NCBI GenBank assembly: GCA_964512045.1
Contig: CAZEJK010000127.1
Location: 1 to 15,086 of the forward strand
DNA from: CAZEJK01 sp964512045
Lineage (GTDB): Bacteria > Acidobacteriota > Thermoanaerobaculia > Thermoanaerobaculales > Sulfomarinibacteraceae
Direction: 5' to 3'
Length of the DNA: 15,086 nt
Position numbers and translations under genes: made by a program. The notes below the pieces were generated by a model. That model was not told the DNA's origin. It searched no databases and saw only the letters and a program-made list of their open reading frames with translations. Positions 5,815 to 13,096 of the stretch are shown piece after piece (the first letter of the stretch is position 1; every line of letters begins with the position of its first letter).

Positions 5815-7611
5815 TCAGTCAAGAACGTGAGGTGGCGTACCGGACTTGCGCACGACCAACACGGTGAGGTCGTCAAGTACAGCGGAGGGGCCGCGCCACT
5901 GTGATCCAGCAGCGAGTAACGCGTCGGCGACCGCATCAGGCTCCAGCGCGGCGCATCTGGAGACAACGTCTTTGAGCCGAGCATAGCCGAACGGCTCGCC
6001 ATCGAGGCTGAGCGTCTCGGGGAGACCGTCCGACACGGCGACCAGCAGATCGCCGTCGCAAAGCTCGAGCGTCCGCTCCGAGTAGGTGGCGTGCTCCAGG
6101 GAGCCCAGTGGGAGCCCTGCAGTGAATGCTTCTTCGATGGTCCCGGTGCGAGAGCGGAGGATCAGCACGGGCGGCATCCCGGCGGTGGCGAAGGTGACCT
6201 CCGGACCACGGATGTACAGGATGGCCATTGCCATGTGCAGCCGGCGCAGGCGCATCCGCCGTAGAATCCGGTTACATCGCGACAGAAACCGGGACGGCGG
6301 ATCACTGAACATGGCGGCACTGAACGCGCCCTTGACGACAGAGACCACGGTTCCTGCCGCAAGACCGTGCCCGGTGGCGTCTCCGACGGCGATCGCCAGC
6401 CCCTCCGAGTCGGCGTGCAGATCGTAGTAGTCGCCACCAACCTCGGTGGCGGTGACCATCCGCGCAGCGATTTCCAGCCCCGCAACGCGCGGGAGCTCGT
6501 GTGGCAGCATCGACAGCTGGAGGTTCCGGGCCTCTTCCAGCTCGTTGCTCTTACGGCGGTTCTCGCTTTCGATGATCCGGGCCTGCGCCTCGGCGGCTGC
6601 AGCGCGCAGCTGGGCCTCTCGGAGCCTCGAGCGTTCGCGCTCACGGGCGAGGAGCCGTCGCCTCTGGATCCGATCGGTGGCAACGCCCCCGAGAACGATC
6701 ACCAGACCGTAGACGCCGATCGCCCAGTAGCTCTGCCACCAGGGCGGCTGGACACGCAGCGTCAACTGGGCGGGCGGATCGCTCCAACGTCCATCTTTGC
6801 CAGCCTGCACCTGGAAGACGTAACGCGTGGGATCCAGATTGGTGTACGTGGCGAAGCGGTGCTCACTGGCAGAGATCCACTGGTCGTCGAACCCCTGGAG
6901 CCGGTAGCGGTAGAGGTGCGACTCCGGAGCTCCAAACCCGAGTGCGGTGAACTCCAGTGAGACGGTTTTCGTCTCGGGAGCGAGGGTGACCTGGTCCTTT
7001 CCGAACAGCGGGATGCGTGTCGATCCGTCTGCGTTGTGGAGGGTTGCGGCGAGCAGAGCCACCGGCGGGGGATCGACTGCCGGGGGAATCTGCTCCGGCC
7101 AGAACGCCGTCAGACCGTTGATCCCGCCGAAGAAGAAGGTGCCCGCGCACGCGAGGGCCGCACCGGTGTTGAACTCGTTGCCCTGGAGACCGTCGTTGCG
7201 ATCGAAGTTGCGGACCTCGATGGGGATCGTGCTACGGCCCTCCGGCGGTCGAAGCCGCGTCAGGCCCTTGTTCGAGCTCAGCCAGAGGTGGCCGGCGTCA
7301 TCCTCCAGGATGCTGTAGATCACCTCGTTCGGAAGGCCGTGGCGACGGTCGAGCTGCCGCCAGTCCTCCGTTGCGGGCTGATATCGAACGACTCCCTTCT
7401 GGGTCCCGAACCAGAGCAGTCCGTGGTGATCCTGAACGATCGAGGAGACCGAGCTCTGGGAGAGGCCGTCGTCGAGCCCGAGGTGGACGAAGTGGGGCGC
7501 CGGCTCCTGCGCGATTGGGATGACGCTGCCAAGGGCGGTCGACGCGACGAGCACAACCATAGCAGCAGCGTGGCTGAAGGCGTATGGTCGCATCATCTTC
7601 GCGCGTTGCAT
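5815..7611 (-). CDS. Membrane sensor PP2C/SpoIIE-type phosphatase with shortened propeller
   Basis: 598 residues from ATG 7611, chosen because GGGGG (7618-7622) lies 6 bases upstream; GTG 7632 is also possible. Residues 10-34 are a signal or membrane segment. Residues 41-175 hold two-component-regulator propeller strands (DDGLSQSSVSSI, LLWFGTQKGVVRY, LPNEVIYSILEDDAGHLWLS, then FFGGINGLTAFWP). Residues 215-287 are a Y_Y_Y domain, 295-313 a membrane helix and 315-365 a basic coiled coil. Residues 366-590 are the SpoIIE phosphatase with its acidic metal ligands: VGGDYYD (391-397), GDATGHG (410-416), SDGLPE (527-532) and DDLTVLV (580-586). Such enzymes dephosphorylate serine on proteins, often anti-sigma-factor antagonists. 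Family members usually carry about a dozen propeller repeats; here only about three remain. It is divergent from the kinase gene. Confidence 0.88.
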   Translation of the reverse strand: MQRAKMMRPYAFSHAAAMVVLVASTALGSVIPIAQEPAPHFVHLGLDDGLSQSSVSSIVQDHHGLLWFGTQKGVVRYQPATEDWRQLDRRHGLPNEVIYSILEDDAGHLWLSSNKGLTRLRPPEGRSTIPIEVRNFDRNDGLQGNEFNTGAALACAGTFFFGGINGLTAFWPEQIPPAVDPPPVALLAATLHNADGSTRIPLFGKDQVTLAPETKTVSLEFTALGFGAPESHLYRYRLQGFDDQWISASEHRFATYTNLDPTRYVFQVQAGKDGRWSDPPAQLTLRVQPPWWQSYWAIGVYGLVIVLGGVATDRIQRRRLLARERERSRLREAQLRAAAAEAQARIIESENRRKSNELEEARNLQLSMLPHELPRVAGLEIAARMVTATEVGGDYYDLHADSEGLAIAVGDATGHGLAAGTVVSVVKGAFSAAMFSDPPSRFLSRCNRILRRMRLRRLHMAMAILYIRGPEVTFATAGMPPVLILRSRTGTIEEAFTAGLPLGSLEHATYSERTLELCDGDLLVAVSDGLPETLSLDGEPFGYARLKDVVSRCAALEPDAVADALLAAGSQWRGPSAVLDDLTVLVVRKSGTPPHVLD

Positions 7612-7653
7612 CGTCGTCCCCCAGTACGTCACGAGCGGCCGAAAATCCTCTCA

Positions 7654-7664
7654 GTAATGATTAC
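7654..7664. promoter_or_regulatory. AT-rich palindrome in the kinase/phosphatase divergent region
   Basis: GTAAT-G-ATTAC, an 11-bp palindrome, sits in an AT-rich island (about 7653-7690) between the divergent phosphatase and kinase genes, 43 bases from one start and 92 from the other. A second short inverted repeat, TAAC/GTTA (7672-7685), lies beside it. Such symmetry in the only AT-rich patch of a 145-bp shared promoter region suggests an operator. I cannot place -35/-10 boxes with confidence. Confidence 0.35.
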
Positions 7665-7745
7665 GAATATCTAACGCTTCGGTTACGCGAGGCACTGTTC
7701 AGGTGTCATTGCTGTCACCAAGGAGCTGTATCATTGAGAGAGCCG

Positions 7746-7751
7746 AAGGAG
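7746..7751 (+). promoter_or_regulatory. Ribosome binding site fixing the kinase start
   Basis: AAGGAG lies 5 bases before ATG 7757. It chooses this start over the in-frame GTG at 7703, which has no comparable site and would add 18 residues unrelated to a kinase domain. Confidence 0.75.
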
Positions 7752-7756
7752 AGACA

Positions 7757-10700
7757 ATGGAGTACCGAACGGCGGTTCCGGTAGCGCGCGGCGGCATGGG
7801 CGAGGTGTGCAAGGCGTGGGACGAGGGGTTACAGCGGTTCGTAGCCCTCAAGCTCCTGCGGTGGGATGAGCCGGATCTCGTGCAACGCCTGTTGCGGGAA
7901 GCGCGCGCCCAGGCTCGCCTCGACCATCCGAACATCTGCCGGGTCTACCAGGTGGGCGAGCACGCAGGCCGGCCGACCATTGCCATGCAGTTCATCGATG
8001 GCCTGCCGCTTTCCGAGGCCGCCGAAAAGATGACGCTGGAGGCAAAGGTGAGCGTCGTCCGGGATGTGGCCGATGCGCTCCACCATGCCCATGCGGCGGG
8101 GATCGTCCATCGTGATCTGAAGCCGGGCAACATCATGGTCGAGCGGCGCGACGAAGGAACGTGGCATCCGTGGGTTGTGGACTTCGGTATCGCCCACGAG
8201 GTGGAGGCGCCGGTGCTGACTCGAGAGGGCCAGGCGATGGGCACCCCGAGCTATATGGCGCCGGAGCAGGTCACGGGCGAGCCCGGTTCGATCGACCGCC
8301 GCACGGACGTCTACGCCCTCGGTGCGGTTCTCTACGAGCTGCTGACGGGAGGACCGCCGTTTCAAGCTGATACTGACATGGCCACGATGATCAGCGTGCT
8401 CGAGCGCGAGCCGAAGCCGCCACGAACAGTTGAGCCTTCCGTGCCACGCGACCTCGAGACGATCGCGCTTCGCTGCCTGGAAAAGGAGCCCCATCGTCGC
8501 TATCAGAGCGCGGCAGAGGTGGTGGCGGATCTCGACCGGTGGCGGTCCGGGGCGCCGATCGCGGCGAGGCGGACATCTTGGGCTGGCCGTGTCGTCGTCC
8601 GGGCGCGCCGGCACCCCCTGCAAGCGGCCCTGGTGGGGGCGGTGATCGTGGCGGTGCTCATCGCGATCGGCACGTGGGTGCACGGCCGTCAGGTGGCGCA
8701 GCGGACAGCCCGCGTGGCGCAGCAGTTCGGCAGGGATGTGGAACGGATCGATGCTCGGATGCGCCTTGCCCATCTCGTGCCGCCTCACGATATCCGTTCC
8801 GATCGTGAGACCGTCCGACGGATGGTCACGAAGCTCGAGGCCGAGCTGGCCAGTGTGGGCGCGCCGGCTCGAGCCGCCGGACACTCTGCGGTTGGGCGGG
8901 CGTACCGGGTCCTCGGAGAGCTCGAGAGCGCTCGAGAGCACCTCGAGCGTGCTGCCGCGCTCGGTGAGACGTCGTCCGCCCAGGCTCACGCCCTGGGGCT
9001 GACGTTGGCAGGGCTGTATCGAGAGGCCCTGCAGGCGGCGACAGGCCTTCGCGATCCCGAGCTCCGCGCCAGGAAGATCGAGGCGGCGCGCCGGGAGCTC
9101 GCCGAGCCGGCCACAGCCGCTCTCGGCCGACTCGATGTCAGCGACAGCGGTGAGTCGTACTACGCTCGTGGTCTGATCGCCCTGTTCGAGGAGCGCTTCG
9201 AGGACGCCGTGGAGCTCGCGCGATCCGCCGTTGCAGCCGATCCGTGGCTGTATGAGGCGGTTCGACTGGAGGGTGACGTCGCGCTGGCTCGGGAGTACAG
9301 CGCCTTCGAGTCGGGAGAGCACGAACAGGCTCGCCAGCACCTCCAGCAGGCCGGAGCGACGTACCGCCGGGCCATCGCGATCGGACGCAGCGACCCTGAG
9401 CTGTATGAGATCGAGTGCGAGCGGACGCAGCGGCGCATCGACCTGGAGATCGCCACCGGCGGTGATCTCGCGGCGGCGATGGAGGCAGCGGAGGCGAGCT
9501 GCACGGAGGCGCTGCAGATCGACCCCGCCAGCGGCTCGCTCCACCGCCTGCTCAGCCTGATCCACGCTCGCCATGGCCAGGAGCTGTGGTGGAACCGAGG
9601 AGGGGACCCCGCCGAGGACCTCGAGCGTGCGGCGACGCACGGCCAGCGTGCCGTCGAGCTTGCACCGGACGATCCACGCAGCCACGTCGCACTGGGATTG
9701 GCGTTGTACAACCGCAGTCAGTGGCGGATCCACCGTGGTGAGGATGCGACGGATCTGATCGACGACGCGGCTCGGTCGTTCGAGAGCGCGGTGGAGCTCG
9801 ATGCGACCTTGGTCGAAGGCCACGTGTACCTCGGCAGGTGCCACCTCCAGCTGGGCCGTCAGCTGATGGCGAGTGGTGGCGACCCTCGGGAGCAGTTTGC
9901 TCTGGCAATCGACGCCGTGAACACGGGGTTGGCCATCGACCCCGATCTCGTGGGCTCCCTGAACCTACTGGGAGGTCTCCACATGACCCAGGCGGACTGG
10001 GAGACGCGGCATGGGATCGACTCCCGGCAGACGCTGGCTGCAGCGTTGGACGCGTTCTCCCGAGCGTCCGATATCAACCCATCCTCGCCGAGAATCCTCA
10101 ACAACATCGGGCTGACGGCCTGGATTCTCGGAGACCTCGAGCGGATGCTCGGTGAGGATCCCCGACCGTCGCTCGAGCGCGCGGCAGCCAGTCTGAAGGC
10201 CGCTCTGTCGGTTCGCGACGACCTGATCTCGGCACGGATCAACCTGTCTGGAGTGCACTACACGCGAGCTCAGTACGCGATGGAACGGGGTCAGGATCCG
10301 CAGCCCCTGCTGGAGCGGTCGTTCGCCGAGCTCGCTCGGATTCGGGAGGTGTACCCGAACGACTTCTACGTGGACTGGGCCGACTGCCTGATTCTCCAAG
10401 CTCGACATCTGCTGCAGACGGATCACTCACCGGCCGCACAGCTCGATCGTGCAGCGGAAGAGCTGGAGAAGGGTCTCGAGCTGTACCCGGAGCGCGCTGC
10501 CTTGCACCGAGCCCTCGCCCAGGTGTCCCTCCTGCGTGGCACGTGGGCTGGTGAGCAGGGTGAGCTCGCTCGCCGGCACGTCGTTGCGGGACATCGCCAC
10601 GTCGACGAGGCGCTGCGGCTCGACCCTTCACTTGCAGTCGCCTATCTCGCCCAGGGGCGATTGCACCTGCTCGCCGCAGAGATCTCGACGGTGGCCGAGC

Positions 10701-10837
10701 GGCGCCGTGTGAGCGCCGCCGCTGCCGTGGAGAGCATGCACAAGGCATTGCAGAGCAACCCGATGCTCGAGCGTGAAGTGAGCGAGGAACTACTCGAGGC
10801 CCAACGCCTCAGCGAGCCGCGATCAGTGCCAGGATAA
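7757..10837 (+). CDS. Membrane Ser/Thr protein kinase with long TPR region
   Basis: 1026 residues. Residues 1-262 are a Hanks-type kinase domain: glycine loop VARGGMGEV with Ala at the first Gly position, VALKLL (K32), E48, VHRDLKPGN (117-125), VDFGIA (141-146), GTPSYMAPEQ (162-171), DVYALG. All catalytic residues are present. One membrane helix spans about 287-306, so the kinase is cytoplasmic and the roughly 700-residue C-terminal part is probably across the membrane. Just after the helix, MRLAHLVPPHDIR is a motif I associate with this kinase-TPR group. The C-terminal part is a run of TPR-like helical pairs with the AxxxDP spacing (for example VELAPDDPRSHVALGLALYN), in units longer than canonical 34 residues. 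It is divergent from a PP2C phosphatase gene, and its 3' end overlaps the convergent fibre gene by 29 bases. Confidence 0.92.
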   Translation: MEYRTAVPVARGGMGEVCKAWDEGLQRFVALKLLRWDEPDLVQRLLREARAQARLDHPNICRVYQVGEHAGRPTIAMQFIDGLPLSEAAEKMTLEAKVSVVRDVADALHHAHAAGIVHRDLKPGNIMVERRDEGTWHPWVVDFGIAHEVEAPVLTREGQAMGTPSYMAPEQVTGEPGSIDRRTDVYALGAVLYELLTGGPPFQADTDMATMISVLEREPKPPRTVEPSVPRDLETIALRCLEKEPHRRYQSAAEVVADLDRWRSGAPIAARRTSWAGRVVVRARRHPLQAALVGAVIVAVLIAIGTWVHGRQVAQRTARVAQQFGRDVERIDARMRLAHLVPPHDIRSDRETVRRMVTKLEAELASVGAPARAAGHSAVGRAYRVLGELESAREHLERAAALGETSSAQAHALGLTLAGLYREALQAATGLRDPELRARKIEAARRELAEPATAALGRLDVSDSGESYYARGLIALFEERFEDAVELARSAVAADPWLYEAVRLEGDVALAREYSAFESGEHEQARQHLQQAGATYRRAIAIGRSDPELYEIECERTQRRIDLEIATGGDLAAAMEAAEASCTEALQIDPASGSLHRLLSLIHARHGQELWWNRGGDPAEDLERAATHGQRAVELAPDDPRSHVALGLALYNRSQWRIHRGEDATDLIDDAARSFESAVELDATLVEGHVYLGRCHLQLGRQLMASGGDPREQFALAIDAVNTGLAIDPDLVGSLNLLGGLHMTQADWETRHGIDSRQTLAAALDAFSRASDINPSSPRILNNIGLTAWILGDLERMLGEDPRPSLERAAASLKAALSVRDDLISARINLSGVHYTRAQYAMERGQDPQPLLERSFAELARIREVYPNDFYVDWADCLILQARHLLQTDHSPAAQLDRAAEELEKGLELYPERAALHRALAQVSLLRGTWAGEQGELARRHVVAGHRHVDEALRLDPSLAVAYLAQGRLHLLAAEISTVAERRRVSAAAAVESMHKALQSNPMLEREVSEELLEAQRLSEPRSVPG

Positions 10838-13055
10838 CCCCTTCTCCGGAGCCCAGGGGCTCCATTGCCTTGCCGAGGATTGTCCCCAGCTTCGGGTTGC
10901 GGGCGCGCATCGCCGTGCCCGGGATCTGCGATGGCGTGAGCATGTCGCCGGGACGGATCGGTCCCGCCGCGGCCGTGACCTTGACCGGCACGATGCCCAC
11001 TACCGCGAGAGGAACCTTGTCGGCGGCTGGCACGTCCTCGAAAAGATCGCCGAGGAAGCCGGGCTCGGTGGAGACCACCCCGACAACGGAGCCCTGCTCG
11101 GCCTCGGTGGTGCGTACGAGGCGACCGTCGGCAGCCAGCGCGACAACGTCGCCGGGCTCGAGCCCCGGCTCGCGCACCGGGACCATCTCGGCGAAGTCGG
11201 CGCCGCCGCCGGTGATGCTGCCGTCGGCGGTGACGTTACCGGCGTTGTCAACCCGGAGGCGCAGGTTCCCCGAGGCGTACAGCTTGAGCAGGTTGCCGGT
11301 CCCTTCGTTGGAGATGACGGCGGCGGCGTCTGAGCTGGCGACCTGCGCCCACAGCGCGATGCCGGTGGAGTTGGTGTTGTTGAGCTGGAGCGTGGCGCCT
11401 GACAGACCGCCGGAGATCCCGGCCATATGGTGGGTGCCGTTCGACATGATGCGAAACCGGGTGTTGCCGTTGTTGCGAAAGCTGGCGATGTAGCCCGCCG
11501 GATGGTGGTTGTCGGCGATCAAGGTGTTCTGCACGCTGTTGTCGAGCTCGACGACCATGCCGACACCGTTGATCTCATGGTTGCGGATCCGTACGGCCGG
11601 GGCGTCCTCCCCAGTGCCGCCGCCGAGTGCCCCGATGGCGATGTGATTGTCGCTTTCGGCGCCGAGGGCTGTGCCGTTGGTGGACTTTGCAAACACGCCG
11701 TAGAGTCCACCCTCGCCTCGGACACCGAGCCCGTTGGCTAGGTTGTTAACGCCGTGAACCCCCCTCCCCGAGTCGGCGGTGGAGGCGCCGTAGACGCCGT
11801 CACCGCCATCGGAGGTGCCCTGAACCCCGTTCCCATCGACCGACAAACCAAGGACACCGACGCCACCTTGGGTGGACTCCCCACGAACGCCCTGGCAGTT
11901 CAAGTCGGCGTAGCACTCACCGTACACGCCGGCACTCTGGCGGGCCTGAGACGACCCAAAAACACCACGGGAGGCGCCTTCGAGTGTGGAGGTGGCGATA
12001 CCTTTCACGGCGCTGACGAAACGTCCGTTGGTTGTTCCAGACAGCGCAGTGCCGGTGCTGTTCTGGAGGTCGATCAGGGCGTCGCCCGGGATCGAGGTGG
12101 TGACGTTGAACGGGATGTCGTGACTCACGGTGACATCGCCGGAGGTGCCGCCTCCTATCAGTCCGGTGCCTGTGTAGACAGCGGTGATATCGCCGGAGCC
12201 GGCCGCGACGGCGCAGCCGTAAGCCGGGTCGTAGATCGTGGCGGTGACGCACGCGACGTCGGCGGAGTCAACGCGGTCATCACCGTTCACGTCGCCGGCA
12301 ACTGCGCGGATCGTGTCGGAGGCGGCGGCGTGAGCGGCTGCTGGTGCCGTCTCTCGGACGTCGGAGCTGGCAGGTGACGGCGGGGATGCCTCGCGCCGTA
12401 CCGGGTTGACAGGCCGGGCGAGCGGCTGCCCGGGAGCTGCGGCTGCAAGGGCAGAGCCGAGGACCAGAAGCGTGCCCTCCTCCCGAAGCTCGACCATGAT
12501 CCGGGCCGGCCGCTCCCGCCACTGGGCGACCGTTCCGAGGGAAACACGGCGGATCTCCTGCACGGTCATCTCGATGCTGGAGCTTCCAAGAGGAACCCCA
12601 TCCGCATCGAAAGTGGTCAGCTCCGCAGCGACGACCGTTTCGCCGAGGTTGAGCACGAACACCGTATCGTCGGTGGCGAGGTGTGCGCCATCTCCGGAGA
12701 CGACGAGCTCCACCGGGTTCTGCGCTCGGGCAGCGAGCTCTGCCGGCCACGGGGCAATTGGCGCGCGGTGAACTTCCTCCGCACTGTCTGTATGAATGCG
12801 GGTCCATGCTGACACGATCACGCGCCCATCGACGCTGACTCGGAGCAGGCCGTCCGGGAACGGTCCTGCCAGCAGGTTCCGAGCGACGGCCTCGCTTCGC
12901 CAGGTCTCGCCGGGTGCCACGACCAGGTCAGCGTGAGTGATCGCGGCTGCTGGAGCTCCGGGCTGAGGCGTCGTCGCTCCTGCGAGTGGGACAGGGTGGG
13001 AGAGCGAACGGCCAACGTCGAACACCGTACAGGTCCGCGGGCGCGGGACCGGCAC
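10809..13055 (-). CDS. Mosaic fibre-like surface protein with dockerin-like motif; 5' end probably lost
   Basis: 748 residues from GTG 13055; GTG 13025 is an alternative, and neither has a good ribosome site. Residues 42-205 are beta-sandwich-like (DLVVAPGETW, then RVSVDGRVIVSAWTRIHT), matching the middle of a domain that in relatives follows a signal peptide. Residues 254-267 are a single dockerin-type calcium motif (GDVNGDDRVDSADV). Residues 295-310 read TGTGLIGGGTSGDVTV, a fibre-type motif. Residues 360-455 hold tandem GVxG repeats (GVFGS, GVYGE, GVRGES, GVLGLS, GVQGTS, GVYGAS, GVHGV). The C-terminal 615-748 (GADFAEMVPV, LEPGDVVAL, VVGVVSTEPGF) resembles intramolecular-chaperone or Peptidase_G2-like ends of fibre proteins. 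An exported fibre or adhesin is likely, but there is no signal peptide, and dispersed repeat C lies at the start. The 5' end is therefore probably truncated. Confidence 0.75.
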   Translation of the reverse strand: MPVPRPRTCTVFDVGRSLSHPVPLAGATTPQPGAPAAAITHADLVVAPGETWRSEAVARNLLAGPFPDGLLRVSVDGRVIVSAWTRIHTDSAEEVHRAPIAPWPAELAARAQNPVELVVSGDGAHLATDDTVFVLNLGETVVAAELTTFDADGVPLGSSSIEMTVQEIRRVSLGTVAQWRERPARIMVELREEGTLLVLGSALAAAAPGQPLARPVNPVRREASPPSPASSDVRETAPAAAHAAASDTIRAVAGDVNGDDRVDSADVACVTATIYDPAYGCAVAAGSGDITAVYTGTGLIGGGTSGDVTVSHDIPFNVTTSIPGDALIDLQNSTGTALSGTTNGRFVSAVKGIATSTLEGASRGVFGSSQARQSAGVYGECYADLNCQGVRGESTQGGVGVLGLSVDGNGVQGTSDGGDGVYGASTADSGRGVHGVNNLANGLGVRGEGGLYGVFAKSTNGTALGAESDNHIAIGALGGGTGEDAPAVRIRNHEINGVGMVVELDNSVQNTLIADNHHPAGYIASFRNNGNTRFRIMSNGTHHMAGISGGLSGATLQLNNTNSTGIALWAQVASSDAAAVISNEGTGNLLKLYASGNLRLRVDNAGNVTADGSITGGGADFAEMVPVREPGLEPGDVVALAADGRLVRTTEAEQGSVVGVVSTEPGFLGDLFEDVPAADKVPLAVVGIVPVKVTAAAGPIRPGDMLTPSQIPGTAMRARNPKLGTILGKAMEPLGSGEGVILALIAAR

Positions 13056-13090
13056 CGTCGGAGCTTCGCTTTGGTTGCGGCCCGAGGCGG
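13045..13090 (+). repeat. Dispersed intergenic repeat, copy C
   Basis: The core at 13055-13084 matches copy A at 26 of 30 positions, including the full CTTTGGTTGCGGCCCG block, and shares GGACCGGCACC with copy B on its left. It fills the 41-base gap between the FHA regulator stop and the fibre gene's apparent start, and overlaps that start codon. Confidence 0.8.
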
Positions 13091-13096
13091 CGTGAG

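Noticed and set aside
7829..9844. 671-codon minus-strand frame opposite the kinase
   Set aside because: It is long only because of GC-rich codon bias. The plus strand encodes clear kinase and TPR motifs throughout.
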